The position numbers and the translations under genes were made by a program. 64,000 bases of DNA from the NCBI RefSeq assembly GCF_014750685.1, contig NZ_JAAXGE010000001.1, positions 372,001-436,000 of the forward strand, read 5' to 3'. The DNA comes from Bacteroides sp. GM023. GTDB lineage: Bacteria > Bacteroidota > Bacteroidia > Bacteroidales > Bacteroidaceae. This document shows positions 44,841 through 53,796 of this stretch, piece by piece (position 1 is the first letter of the stretch; the number at the start of each line of letters is the position of its first letter). Below the pieces are notes generated by a model, which saw only the letters and a list, made by a program, of their open reading frames with translations, searched no databases and had not been told where the DNA came from.

Positions 44841-46016
44841 TTATTTCTTGCTTCCTATCCAAGTCCATTTATGCCATATCGTTTCCAGTGGTCCTTGTTT
44901 GTGTTTGGACAACCACCATTTACAGAACTGCACTTGCAATATGAGAAGGATGATACCGATTAATAAACTAAGACTGTATCCACAATAAGGGGCCAGGTAG
45001 AATCCGAACGGGAAATAGATGATAGCTCCCAAGATAGACTGGGAGATGTAGTTTGTCAAACTCATCTTTCCGTAAAAGCGTAAATTGGAAACAGCTTTCT
45101 TGAACTTGTCTTTCTGATAAAGCAGGATGAAAGAAGCCACCAATACAATAGTAAATGCAAATTTTTGCCACATATCAAAAGCTGTACCTACTGTGTTCTG
45201 AATCAGGCTACTGTCACTTTGCATAATCTGTTCTTTCAGCGAGTAGAGCGGAGCGAAACTGATAGCTGCAATGATAAGTGCTTTTATCCAAAATTTCAGA
45301 TGAGATTCGGTAGTAACGAATAATTCTTTGCGTCCGATATATAAACCAACCAGGAATAGTCCGGCTGTTTGTAAGAAACGTCCGGCACCAACAGCCCAAA
45401 GCAGACTGGCTTTCTGTCCTAATGTGATATTACCTATAAAGAAGTCCCAAAAGTTTCCACCTTTCGTGTATTCGGCTACTTCGGCATACATGGCTCCGAC
45501 TTGCAAGTCGGGTAGCGTATAGGCAGGATTGAAAAGACTCGCAATGTAGTGATACCATTCAATAGGTTGCAACAGGAATATGATAGCGGTAATCAAAATG
45601 GCCTTGTCGCTCCATTTGCGTACGATAAACAATACGAGGGCGACTATTGCAAATAGAAGAAGTACATCTCCTGCCGGGAAAAAGGCTGCGTTCAGTGTTG
45701 CGAATCCAACCAGTAAAACCATTCTCCATAAAAAACGATAACCGAAATCTTTTCCTTTCAGCTTCTGATTATGCGATTGAATATAGAAAGTAAATCCAAA
45801 GAGCAGAGCGAATATGGCATAAGATTTTCCCGCAAACAGAGAGAATACTGCATTGAGCACTCCATTGTCTAAAATGGTTAGCCATTCGGGAGAATTCTCC
45901 GGATAAACCGGGAAAATAAAATGCTCCAGGTTGTGTACCAGGAGGATTGCCATAACGGCAAAACCTCTAAGAGCGTCTACTACCTCAATTCGTGGTGTTT
46001 TCGTTGATAATTCCAT
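44841..46016 (-). CDS. DUF418 integral membrane protein
   Basis: A 391-residue inner-membrane protein with about 9-10 hydrophobic helices. The N-terminus TPRIEVVDALRGFAVMAILLVHNLEHF is the heparan-alpha-glucosaminide acetyltransferase-like/DUF418 opening, and FYGKMSLTNYISQSILGAIIYF with the C-terminal QVQFCKWWLSKHKQGPLETIWHKWTW is the DUF418 block. Role unknown; acyl transfer or transport has been proposed for relatives. Monocistronic. Confidence 0.9.
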   Translation of the reverse strand: MELSTKTPRIEVVDALRGFAVMAILLVHNLEHFIFPVYPENSPEWLTILDNGVLNAVFSLFAGKSYAIFALLFGFTFYIQSHNQKLKGKDFGYRFLWRMVLLVGFATLNAAFFPAGDVLLLFAIVALVLFIVRKWSDKAILITAIIFLLQPIEWYHYIASLFNPAYTLPDLQVGAMYAEVAEYTKGGNFWDFFIGNITLGQKASLLWAVGAGRFLQTAGLFLVGLYIGRKELFVTTESHLKFWIKALIIAAISFAPLYSLKEQIMQSDSSLIQNTVGTAFDMWQKFAFTIVLVASFILLYQKDKFKKAVSNLRFYGKMSLTNYISQSILGAIIYFPFGFYLAPYCGYSLSLLIGIILLILQVQFCKWWLSKHKQGPLETIWHKWTWIGSKK

Positions 46017-46096
46017 GGTGTTATTAATATTTGGATAATTCGCTTTTAGTGAATTTATTATGTACTAAGGACACTGTTTCCATGTACATATGAAAT

Positions 46097-46888
46097 CTAA
46101 ACATATACAGGATTATCTATCCACCAGTCAATCATCTTCCGTGCAAGACTTAACTTCCGGGGAAGCTCCGGTAAATTATCTCTTGTATAAAAGTCGCCCG
46201 AACTTAATTCTTCATCCTGAAGTTCTATTTCCCCACCGGCATAATCAGCAATAAATCCGACCATCAATCCGCTAGGATAAGGCCAGGGCTGGTTGCCGAA
46301 ATAAGTAATATTGTTCACATCCAGTCCGGTTTCCTCTTTTACTTCGCGGGCAACACATTCTTCCAGTGTTTCACCAGTTTCGAGGAATCCGGCAACGAGA
46401 CTGTTGAATGTTCCTTTGAAGTTGCGGGCATGGACAAGAAGCAAAGAATCTTCTTTCCGTACTAATACAAGAATGGCGGTAGAAATGGCGGGATATACTT
46501 CCCGTCCACACTTCGGACAGCGCTTCATTATAGACTCTTTCTGCTCCATAGGTGTACCGCAGGCGGAACAGAAACGGCTGTTTCTGTCCCAGTGCAGAAT
46601 CTCATGTGCTTTCCCTGCTGTCTGATAATGAGACAGCGGGAGATACTCATAAGAAGCACGAAGCCCGATCATCACATATTGCTCTGATTCTTCGAAGGGT
46701 GAAGACAGAGAGAAAGACTTGCAATTCTTTCCCTCCAATGTTGTGACAGTATGTATCGTAGTTTTTTCTTTGATAACGATAGGCGGAATTTCTCCGCAGG
46801 GAAGGGCAAATGTACCGTTCCCTTTCTTTTCAAGAAGCAGTTGGTCTTTATAAAATATAAACCACCATGATTGCGCTGTTTGACTCAT
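46097..46888 (-). CDS. nudC: NAD(+) diphosphatase / RNA NAD-decapping hydrolase
   Basis: A 263-residue Nudix enzyme. Zn ribbon CSACGT...CPKCGR (about 107-130), Nudix box GFLETGETLEECVAREVKEETGLD (about 167-190) and the NudC-specific motif QPWPYPSGLM (usually SQPWPFPxS; Asn replaces the first Ser here). NudC splits NAD(H) to NMN and AMP and removes NAD caps from RNA. Confidence 0.93.
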   Translation of the reverse strand: MSQTAQSWWFIFYKDQLLLEKKGNGTFALPCGEIPPIVIKEKTTIHTVTTLEGKNCKSFSLSSPFEESEQYVMIGLRASYEYLPLSHYQTAGKAHEILHWDRNSRFCSACGTPMEQKESIMKRCPKCGREVYPAISTAILVLVRKEDSLLLVHARNFKGTFNSLVAGFLETGETLEECVAREVKEETGLDVNNITYFGNQPWPYPSGLMVGFIADYAGGEIELQDEELSSGDFYTRDNLPELPRKLSLARKMIDWWIDNPVYV

Positions 46889-46974
46889 TTTATTTTTATT
46901 CTTTTACTTCGCGCTGCGAAGTTATAAAAAACTGTATTGATATTTGAGACTTTATCGGATAAAATAACAATAGA

Positions 46975-48585
46975 TTAACTTAATACAATACGTTGGTCGA
47001 CACCAATCTCACGGATGAAATAATTATCGTGAGAAATAGCGATGACAGTACCTGTATAATTTTTGATGGTATTGGTGATGATTTCAATACTTTGTATATC
47101 CAGGTTATTGGTCGGTTCGTCCAGGATAAACATATCCGGGGTATTGTTGCTAATCATCAGGCAACAGAAAGCGAGACGCATCTTTTCTCCGCCGCTGAGT
47201 TTCCGGCAGGACTTATCCCATTCGGAAGCCGGGAAAAGATAACGGTTCAGGATAATCTTGATTTCATGTTCCGGTAGGTTACGGGTATTGAAAGCATAAG
47301 CCTGCTCCAATATCGTGTGCCGATCATCAATAATAGAATATTCCTGATTGAGATACACAGAAGTGAAATCTGCCCGGATCAGAGTTCCTTCCGCGGGTTG
47401 GAGTTGTCCGGTGATTAATTTTAGGAGTGTTGTCTTTCCGCTGCCATTGGCTCCTTCGATACGGAGACGATCTCCGCTTTTTAATTGGAAGTTGAGAGGA
47501 GTCTGCCAAAGCGGTTGCTCCGGCGGATTCTGTTCGGAATGATAGCTGAAGTTGATATCCTTTGCTGTCACCAATATCTTTCCGCTATGAAGGGATGAAC
47601 TGTTGAAATCTGTTTTCAATGCGGCGGTCGGTGAAAGCGAACCTCGAAGTAGGTTACGTTCATCGGTCAGCTTCTCGGCTTTTTCCTGATGAACGCTGTT
47701 CAGCTTACTGGTACTTTTTTCCGATTTCCCCTGCAATGCGTTTAATACGATCCGTGGAACCCCTTTTTTCATATTGGCTTTTTCACCGCGTACATTCTGT
47801 TTATCTCTTCGCTCGGCAGTCTCACGGGCTACTTTGCGGGCCATCCGCAAGGCTTTCTCTTTTTCTTCAATGCGCTGTTGTAAAGCCTGTTGCAGAATGG
47901 CTTTTTGCTCTTTGTAAAATTCGTAATTTCCACCATAATAGTTGATTTGGTGCTTTTCCAGTTCACATATCTCGGGGAGAATATTAAGCAATGTACGGTC
48001 ATGGCTCACTACTAACAGGGTAGAACGGTATTTCTCCACCCAGTCATACAAACGTTGCCTGCCCGAAACATCAAGATGATTCGTCGGTTCATCCATAAGA
48101 ATGACAGATGGATTATGAATATCCATGCCTGCTAAAAAAACACGAGTCTTTTCTCCGCCACTAAGCAAATGCATCGGGTGGGATAGGGGAAACTGCCCTA
48201 ATCCCCACAAGTCAAGGGCGGCGACGGAACGTTCTTCGATATTCCAGTCGTCGTCCAGTAACGTGAAATTCTCTGTTGAGGCATCTCCTGCGAGAATAGC
48301 GTGCAGAGCTTGTTGCTTGCTGTCTATATGCAAGACTTGTGCGATAGTTAATGAATCATATTGTCCGAAATGTTGCGGAATGTAATAAAGGTCGTCCGGT
48401 CGGACAATGACACCTGAAGAAGGCGATAATTGTCCGGCAATAATTTGTAGCAGAGTGGACTTGCCACAGCCATTGTTACCGACTAATCCCAATTTCTGTC
48501 CCTTACTGATGGAGAAATTGAGATCACTGAATAATACTTCTTTATCCGGGTGGATATAGCTGATTTGTTGAATACTTATAGGCAT
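46975..48585 (-). CDS. ABC-F family ribosome-associated ATPase
   Basis: Start placed at 48585 (MPISIQQISYI), 536 residues. Two ABC domains, no membrane segment: Walker A GLVGNNGCGKST and GANGSGKTT; signatures LSGGEKTRVFLAG and LSGGEKMRLAF; Walker B LMDEPTNHLD and ILDEPTNNLD. The inter-domain linker (about 240-320) is long and basic (RMARKVARETAERRDKQ), as in ribosome-acting ABC-F proteins including antibiotic-resistance types (Msr, Lsa, Vga). Whether it protects the ribosome from an antibiotic cannot be read here; the leader with an upstream open frame makes that worth testing. Confidence 0.9.
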   Translation of the reverse strand: MPISIQQISYIHPDKEVLFSDLNFSISKGQKLGLVGNNGCGKSTLLQIIAGQLSPSSGVIVRPDDLYYIPQHFGQYDSLTIAQVLHIDSKQQALHAILAGDASTENFTLLDDDWNIEERSVAALDLWGLGQFPLSHPMHLLSGGEKTRVFLAGMDIHNPSVILMDEPTNHLDVSGRQRLYDWVEKYRSTLLVVSHDRTLLNILPEICELEKHQINYYGGNYEFYKEQKAILQQALQQRIEEKEKALRMARKVARETAERRDKQNVRGEKANMKKGVPRIVLNALQGKSEKSTSKLNSVHQEKAEKLTDERNLLRGSLSPTAALKTDFNSSSLHSGKILVTAKDINFSYHSEQNPPEQPLWQTPLNFQLKSGDRLRIEGANGSGKTTLLKLITGQLQPAEGTLIRADFTSVYLNQEYSIIDDRHTILEQAYAFNTRNLPEHEIKIILNRYLFPASEWDKSCRKLSGGEKMRLAFCCLMISNNTPDMFILDEPTNNLDIQSIEIITNTIKNYTGTVIAISHDNYFIREIGVDQRIVLS

Positions 48586-48626
48586 AATTGACCATTGGGT
48601 TTGAGGTTGAAAACTAGTGAAGATAA

Positions 48627-48692
48627 TCACGGGATAGGGGAACGACAAACACAATACAGGCTAAACAACACGAAATTCGTGATGCTTAACAT
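48627..48692 (-). CDS. Possible 21-residue leader peptide upstream of the ABC-F gene
   Basis: In the ABC-F leader an ATG at 48692 opens a 21-codon frame (begins MLSITNF, ends RSPIP) that stops at TGA 48627-48629, 41 bp before the ABC-F ATG. The leader also contains a small palindrome CACGAATTTCGTG inside this frame and an even shorter frame (MRITE) near 48750. Resistance ABC-F genes often carry such leaders for ribosome-stalling control. No ribosome site is obvious, so this is speculative. Confidence 0.3.
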   Translation of the reverse strand: MLSITNFVLFSLYCVCRSPIP

Positions 48693-48786
48693 TATAGAAA
48701 AAGCATATAAGAAAAGTGATGTTTACTAGAAGTGTTGTCTTACTCAGTAATTCTCATTGTGGTAGGTATATAGTTTAACTTGTCGG

Positions 48787-48794
48787 CAAAGATA
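48787..48794 (-). promoter_or_regulatory. -7 element of the ABC-F gene
   Basis: TATCTTTG on the minus strand, about 200 bp before the ABC-F ATG, matches the -7 consensus exactly. No TTTG is seen at the usual -33 distance. If used, it gives a leader of roughly 195 nt. Confidence 0.5.
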
Positions 48795-49010
48795 ATACTT
48801 TCCGGCAGACTTCCTTCTATTTTATGGCAAAAAAAGATTTTGTAGAACAATCCCCTGAGTTCAAGTTATCATTTAATTCGTTTCCGTATGGGTTTTGAAT
48901 TAACTTGAGTTCACGTGTATTTATATTAGCACACAGACATTAAGATGCAATATTCAGATTGTTAAGACATAGCAATCGGAGTATATAGGGATGACATATT
49001 AATGATTATA

Positions 49011-49119
49011 AGATTGAATGTACGAGATGCTCATCTCGTCATGTATGACATGCTCATCTGGTACTGCACGAGATGCTCATCTGGTACTGCATGAGATGCT
49101 CATCTCGTACATTCAATCT
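49011..49119. repeat. Palindromic array of four 23-bp units inside a 19-bp perfect inverted repeat
   Basis: The core GCTCATCT occurs at 49029, 49052, 49075 and 49098, an exact 23-bp period, within units of the form GAGATGCTCATCTCGT that are themselves dyads. The ends AGATTGAATGTACGAGATG (49011-49029) and 49101-49119 are perfect 19-bp inverted repeats, so the array can also fold as one long hairpin. It sits in the 643-bp gap 48586-49228, between the divergently read ABC-F leader and the 3' end of rclA. The rest of that gap (48800-49010, 49120-49228) shows nothing recognisable. Confidence 0.9.
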
Positions 49120-49228
49120 AACTGAGATTTATATGCTATCTATTAATGAAACACACGTTATCCTTTAATGAACAGCGAGATAGCTACAAATGGCTGACAA
49201 GTTAACAATTACTTCCTTTCCGTACCGG

Positions 49229-50602
49229 TTATACATCAAATAATTGGTTTAATCCTTCGCTCATACTAGGATGCGTAAAGATGAAATCGCGCAGGAAAGT
49301 GGCATCCTGCCCTGTCTTCATCGCCATGGCTACGATATTTATAATCTCCGAAGCATCAGCGCAGAATAGGGTACATCCCATAATCTTCCCATTATGATTG
49401 TTAATGATAGCTTTCAGCATACCATCCGTCTGTTGCATTGTACGTGAACGGACAACGGAAGTTGCCGGCAGTCGGGAGACTTTAAACGAATATCCTTTTT
49501 TCAGCGCTTCTTCTTCGGTAATGCCGATATGTGCCAATGGCGGATCAATAAATACAGCATACTGAACAGGATCACGGTCGCCAATATCACGTTTCTTGTC
49601 TCCGAAGAGTTGGTCGCGGATAATCCGGAAATCGTCCAGTGAAAGATAAGTAAATTGCGGCCCGCCTTTCACATCTCCCATAGCCCATACATGAGGAACG
49701 GTAGTGCGTAACTGGTCGTTTACTACGATAGCTCCGTGAGCATCCACCTCTATTCCCGCAGCTTGCAGATTTAATCCTTCAATCATCGGTTTCCGTCCGG
49801 TTGCGATAAGGATAGCATCTCCGTCTACAAAGTATGGAGTACCGTCGGATACATCCGAGTATGCCAGCGTCACTCCATCATTCGTATCATGGATAGACTG
49901 CGCACGTGCATTCAGATGGATTTCTATACCTCTCTTTTCCATCACCTCTTTGGCACTCTTGGCAATATCCTGATCGTTGTGGGGCATAAACCGATTGCCG
50001 CCTTCGAGAATAGTCACTTTACTGCCGAATCCGGCATACATCGAAGCAAATTCCAGTCCGATATATCCGCCGCCGACAATAATCAAATGTTTGGGCAGGA
50101 CATTCATATCCAGAAGCGTGGCACTGGTGTATACATGCTGGCTTTGCTGAATGCCGTCGATTGCCGGAACAATAGGAGTAGAACCAGTATTAATGAAAAT
50201 TTCTTTTCCTTGCAGTTCGATGTCTCCGTCAGGGAGCGTTACCTTGACAGCACCGGGAGATATGAAAGAAGCCGAACCTGTATAAATAGTCACATTCGGA
50301 CGCTTGCTCAGTCTCTCATAATTGTTCCCTCTAAGAAAAGAAGTAAGGCGATTTTTACGGGCAACAGCCTGTTTGTACATATTTGCCTGTTTCGGAAAAT
50401 CCCCGTGATAGAGCAGGGACGAAATCTCTGCTTCGTGTATCAGCGTCTTTGTCGGGATACAGGCAATGTTCGGACAAGAACCTCCATACATCATGTTGGA
50501 GCGTTCAACGATGGCAACTTGCCATCCACGGTTTGAAAGTTCGGCAGCCAGGGTCTTTCCCGCCTTGCCGAACCCTATTATAATTGCATCATATTGTTTC
50601 AT
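49229..50602 (-). CDS. rclA: RclA-like flavin disulfide reductase
   Basis: A 457-residue FAD enzyme. FAD loop YDAIIIGFGKAGKTLA, redox Cys pair in MYGGSCPNIACIPTKTLIH (about 43 and 48), NAD loop IIVGGGYIGLEFASMYAGFGSKVTILE, and the C-terminal dimer interface IFTHPSMSEGLNQLF. The MYGGxCxNxxCIPTKTL context and overall sequence match E. coli RclA, a copper(II) reductase that protects against hypochlorous acid, better than mercuric reductase. Neighbours support this: rclC homologue and an AraC regulator upstream in the same operon. Confidence 0.88.
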   Translation of the reverse strand: MKQYDAIIIGFGKAGKTLAAELSNRGWQVAIVERSNMMYGGSCPNIACIPTKTLIHEAEISSLLYHGDFPKQANMYKQAVARKNRLTSFLRGNNYERLSKRPNVTIYTGSASFISPGAVKVTLPDGDIELQGKEIFINTGSTPIVPAIDGIQQSQHVYTSATLLDMNVLPKHLIIVGGGYIGLEFASMYAGFGSKVTILEGGNRFMPHNDQDIAKSAKEVMEKRGIEIHLNARAQSIHDTNDGVTLAYSDVSDGTPYFVDGDAILIATGRKPMIEGLNLQAAGIEVDAHGAIVVNDQLRTTVPHVWAMGDVKGGPQFTYLSLDDFRIIRDQLFGDKKRDIGDRDPVQYAVFIDPPLAHIGITEEEALKKGYSFKVSRLPATSVVRSRTMQQTDGMLKAIINNHNGKIMGCTLFCADASEIINIVAMAMKTGQDATFLRDFIFTHPSMSEGLNQLFDV

Positions 50603-50701
50603 AACCTCTTTGATTAACGATTTGTATTAGACTATATAACAGTCTGAAAATACGATTTGTTCCGTAGTACAAAGAAGTCAGAACCCTCTACAGTAGTTTG
50701 A

Positions 50702-51283
50702 TTAGTCTTTTTTAAGTGTTTTCAGTACGCGTTGTGACGAGTCGGACAGAAGTACTACGGCACCGGCTAAGATAACAATATCTTTAATCACCAACCGCCC
50801 CGCGCCGGACAATAGCGGAAAGCCGAATTCTCCACTTCCCAGGTTAGGAACCCAGACTTCGGGAGTCGTGACGAGGAAGGAGAGCGTGCCGAGCGTCATT
50901 ATGATAGCCAGGGTATCACCTATCAATCCCGCTTTCGAGGAGAAGATTCCCAAAAACACAAGAATACCGATGCTCATGATAAGAGCTCCCAGCCCATAAG
51001 AGAAAACATACGTATTGTTCGCTTCATGCCATGCACGATTTTCCGGGACGAAAGCACCTTCCGGATTTTTATGTTCTTTGTATTCGGGAGCCCCTTTAGC
51101 ATAGAAGAAACTCATGAATGGACTATTGGCAACAAACGGAACAATCCCGTCGGCTTCATAATGGAAATACTTCAATCCGCCTATCCATACGAATACCACC
51201 AGGATAGCTACACGAATAAACTTGATACCGAAACTTTTCAGACTTGAAGTGAAGGTCAGTAAAGCGATAAATTTCTCTTTCAT
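50702..51283 (-). CDS. rclC: RclC/YkgB-like inner-membrane protein (DUF417)
   Basis: Start set at 51283 (MKEKFIALLTF), 193 residues, rather than an upstream non-ATG extension. Four or so TM helices (about 15-38, 88-108, 112-132, 158-175). Family blocks: FVWIGGLKYFHYEADGIVPFVANSPFMSFFY, ANNTYVFSYGLGALIMSIGILVF, TLSFLVTTPEVWVPN and FPLLSGAGRLVIKDIVILAGAVVLLSDS closely follow E. coli RclC. It is required with RclA for chlorine-stress resistance in E. coli; the mechanism is unknown. Confidence 0.9.
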   Translation of the reverse strand: MKEKFIALLTFTSSLKSFGIKFIRVAILVVFVWIGGLKYFHYEADGIVPFVANSPFMSFFYAKGAPEYKEHKNPEGAFVPENRAWHEANNTYVFSYGLGALIMSIGILVFLGIFSSKAGLIGDTLAIIMTLGTLSFLVTTPEVWVPNLGSGEFGFPLLSGAGRLVIKDIVILAGAVVLLSDSSQRVLKTLKKD

Positions 51284-51316
51284 TTTGTTGGGTTTTAATT
51301 GGTTTAACTTACACCG

Positions 51317-51347
51317 CAAAGGTCGTGCATTTCCAATAACCCCCAAA
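51317..51347 (-). promoter_or_regulatory. Possible promoter before rclC
   Basis: On the minus strand TTTG (51344-51347) and GACCTTTG (51317-51324; first base off the TAnnTTTG consensus) are 19 bp apart. This 87-bp gap after the AraC gene is the most likely place for regulated rclC-rclA transcription. A weak core is expected for an activator-dependent promoter. Confidence 0.45.
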
Positions 51348-51370
51348 TGGCAATACTTCCGTATCGCTTA

Positions 51371-52210
51371 TCAATTCTTCCCTTCCTGCGTATTTCTGAA
51401 CTGTACGGCACTCTGCCCGGTCATATTTTTAAAGAAACGGCTGAAAGAAGCCTGATCTTCAAAACCCAGGATGTCGGCAATCTCCTTGGCACTTTTGTTA
51501 CTGTAAAGCAAGAGCCGTTTGGCTTCCGCTTCCACCCGTTCGTGAATTACCCGGAGTGGGGAAGGCAATTTGCAAGTCGAAAAGATGTTCGACAGAGTCT
51601 TGGGAGACTTATGCAACATATCAGCATAGTCCTGTACCTGCTTCTTCGTCCGGTAATGCTCGTCAACCAAATTATAATACTGGCGTACAATCTCGAAACC
51701 GGATTCTTTTTCGCGGGTAATGTTCATTCGATGACGCGCGATGCGGGTGCACTGGATGATAAAACGTTTCAGCAATATACGTAACATCTCTTCCTGCAAA
51801 CTGTCGGAGACGGTGAACTCGTTTTCCAATGCTGCGGTGATAGTGTCCAGTTCCTTGCGCTCCTTCTCATTCAGCGTAAAACGGATAAGATGGGATGAAC
51901 CGTTGAACAGGAAGCCACTGCATGATACTTCATGGTCGTTGCCGTAAATACAGTAGAAGTTACTGTTGAACAGTAAAGTCAGGTAATCTCCGTCGATTGA
52001 TTTGAATTCGAGATGTTGCAGGTGAGTCAGTGAAATCACCTCATCTTTGGTAAGCACCATTTCTTGATGGTCTATCTCTACTGTGATACTTCCGTTGCGT
52101 ATCCATATGAACTTATAAAGTCCTTTTTCCTTTTGTAATGCTTTCTCTGCCAGATAAGAATCCGTAAGTGCGAGAGTCCCTTTTAGTTTTGTGTGATATT
52201 GCTGTAACAT
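51371..52210 (-). CDS. AraC-family transcriptional regulator
   Basis: A 279-residue regulator: N-terminal cupin-like sensory half (about 25-100) and a C-terminal double helix-turn-helix (DYADMLHKSPKTLSNIFSTCKL and SAKEIADILGFEDQASFSRFFKNMTGQSAVQFR, about 190-272). It starts three bases after the cdd stop, and rclC and rclA follow, so it probably controls them, in the position of E. coli RclR. Redox-type Cys residues occur in the N-terminal half (FYCIYG, EVSCSG) but not as a clear RclR signature. Confidence 0.9.
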   Translation of the reverse strand: MLQQYHTKLKGTLALTDSYLAEKALQKEKGLYKFIWIRNGSITVEIDHQEMVLTKDEVISLTHLQHLEFKSIDGDYLTLLFNSNFYCIYGNDHEVSCSGFLFNGSSHLIRFTLNEKERKELDTITAALENEFTVSDSLQEEMLRILLKRFIIQCTRIARHRMNITREKESGFEIVRQYYNLVDEHYRTKKQVQDYADMLHKSPKTLSNIFSTCKLPSPLRVIHERVEAEAKRLLLYSNKSAKEIADILGFEDQASFSRFFKNMTGQSAVQFRNTQEGKN

Positions 52211-52213
52211 AGT

Positions 52214-52696
52214 TTAATCCTCCATTGCTGATGCGTCAAATGATAGTGGCAATAAATCGCCTATACTTTTTATTTCGTAAATACACTCTTTGCCATAAAG
52301 TAAGATACGTATGGGTTGACCATATCGCTTTTCCGTTTCCAGGATTACTTGCCGGCAAGCGCCGCAAGGGGGAATCGGATTGTCTATAAAGTCCTTTTCC
52401 GTTCTTGCCGCAATGGCAAGAGTAACGACTGGTTGGTCGGGATACTGGGAATTGGCGTAGAATAGAGTCGTACGTTCCGCGCAAAGTCCTGATGGATAAG
52501 CGGCATTTTCCTGGTTCGTTCCCGTTACGACGGTTCCGTTGCCCAATAGTGCAGCGGCACCCACCGAGAAGTGGGAATAAGGAGCATAACTGCGTGCAGT
52601 TGCATCCATGGCAGTTTTCATAAGTGCCTGGTCGGCCTCATTCAATTCATTATATTGATATACTTTAATAACTGCGGTAATTATGAGGTCTTTCAT
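52214..52696 (-). CDS. cdd: Cytidine deaminase
   Basis: A 160-residue homotetramer-type enzyme that converts cytidine and deoxycytidine to uridine forms. Zn site: catalytic Glu and Cys in GLCAERTTLFYA (about 73-84) and PPCGACRQVILE (about 109-120). The FSVGAAALLGNGTVVTGTNQENAAYPSG block binds substrate. It is transcribed with the regulator and rcl genes (3-bp gap), an unusual partner for a salvage enzyme. Confidence 0.95.
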   Translation of the reverse strand: MKDLIITAVIKVYQYNELNEADQALMKTAMDATARSYAPYSHFSVGAAALLGNGTVVTGTNQENAAYPSGLCAERTTLFYANSQYPDQPVVTLAIAARTEKDFIDNPIPPCGACRQVILETEKRYGQPIRILLYGKECIYEIKSIGDLLPLSFDASAMED

Positions 52697-52806
52697 ACGC
52701 GTTGAGGTATTGGTTTCTACAATTAATGTTACAAAGTTAGGAAAGAGATTGATAATCCCAATTATTTTTCAGATTTTTGTGTCCTGTAATCCACATCTGA
52801 ATTAAA

Positions 52807-53712
52807 ATGGCGAACAAATTGTATAGACTTGTCTTTTTAACTACCGTATTCTTTTTTGCCGTAGGAGCGCAGGCACAGAAACGGAATGCCCGATATATAG
52901 AATATATAAATAAGTATAGTGACCTGGCTGTCGAACAAATGAAACTTCATAAGATTCCGGCGAGTATCACGTTGGCGCAGGGGCTGTTGGAAAGCGGTGC
53001 CGGATACAGCCAGTTGGCACGAAAGAGCAACAACCATTTTGGTATCAAATGTGGCAGCAGTTGGCGGGGACGTACAGTGCGCCACGACGATGACGCACGC
53101 AACGAATGTTTCCGCGCCTATAAGCATCCGCGTGAATCTTACGAAGACCATTCCGATTTCCTTAGGAGAGGTGCCCGCTATGCATTTCTTTTCAAGCTCG
53201 ATATTACCGACTATAAAGGATGGGCACGCGGATTGAAAAAGGCAGGATATGCTACCGACCCTTCCTATGCTAACCGTCTGATTACGATTATCGAAGATTA
53301 CGACCTGTACAAATATGACCGCAAAGGCGTATATTCTGAGCGCAAGTTGCAAAAGAATCCGTGGCTGATGAGCCCTCATCCGGTATATATTGCCAATGAC
53401 ATAGCCTATATCATTGCCCGCAACGGCGATACCTTTAAAGATTTAGGCAAAGAATTTGATATTAGCTGGAAGAAACTCGTGAACTACAATGACTTGCAGC
53501 GTGACTATACTTTGGTGGACGGAGACATCATCTACTTGAAGAGTAAGAAGAAAAAAGCATCCAAACCTCATACTGTATATATCGTAAAAGATGGAGATTC
53601 CATGCATGGCATTTCACAGAAATATGGTATCCGTCTTAAAAACCTGTATAAGATGAATCGCAAAGACGGCGAATACGTTCCTGAAGTGGGGGATCGTCTG
53701 CGCCTGCGATAA
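52807..53712 (+). CDS. Glucosaminidase with C-terminal LysM domains
   Basis: A 301-residue exported peptidoglycan hydrolase; signal peptide about 1-23 (GAQAQ). GH73-type domain (about 28-170): ITLAQGLLESGAGYSQLARKSNNHFGIKC, with the catalytic Glu in LLESG and the YKHPRESYEDHSDFL block. Two LysM repeats follow (AYIIARNGDTFKDLGKEFDISWKKLVNYN, about 203-246; VYIVKDGDSMHGISQKYGIRLKNLYKMN, about 256-300) and anchor it to the wall. Likely involved in septum or wall turnover. Confidence 0.93.
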   Translation: MANKLYRLVFLTTVFFFAVGAQAQKRNARYIEYINKYSDLAVEQMKLHKIPASITLAQGLLESGAGYSQLARKSNNHFGIKCGSSWRGRTVRHDDDARNECFRAYKHPRESYEDHSDFLRRGARYAFLFKLDITDYKGWARGLKKAGYATDPSYANRLITIIEDYDLYKYDRKGVYSERKLQKNPWLMSPHPVYIANDIAYIIARNGDTFKDLGKEFDISWKKLVNYNDLQRDYTLVDGDIIYLKSKKKKASKPHTVYIVKDGDSMHGISQKYGIRLKNLYKMNRKDGEYVPEVGDRLRLR

Positions 53713-53796
53713 GCCGCTCGTTTCATAAAAGTTGATTATTGCAAAAACTTATTGACCCGTTCCGATGTTATTATTTAGATAAAACATGATTGGAAT

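Noticed and set aside
44841..46016. Acyltransferase OafA-type annotation for the DUF418 protein
   Set aside because: The C-terminal DUF418 block is present and acyltransferase-3 catalytic motifs are not seen.
49011..49119. Possible CRISPR array or rho-independent terminator
   Set aside because: Four contiguous 23-bp dyads with no spacers and no T-run on either strand.
49229..50602. Mercuric reductase
   Set aside because: No N-terminal HMA domain and no C-terminal vicinal Cys pair; the sequence and the rclC neighbour fit RclA.
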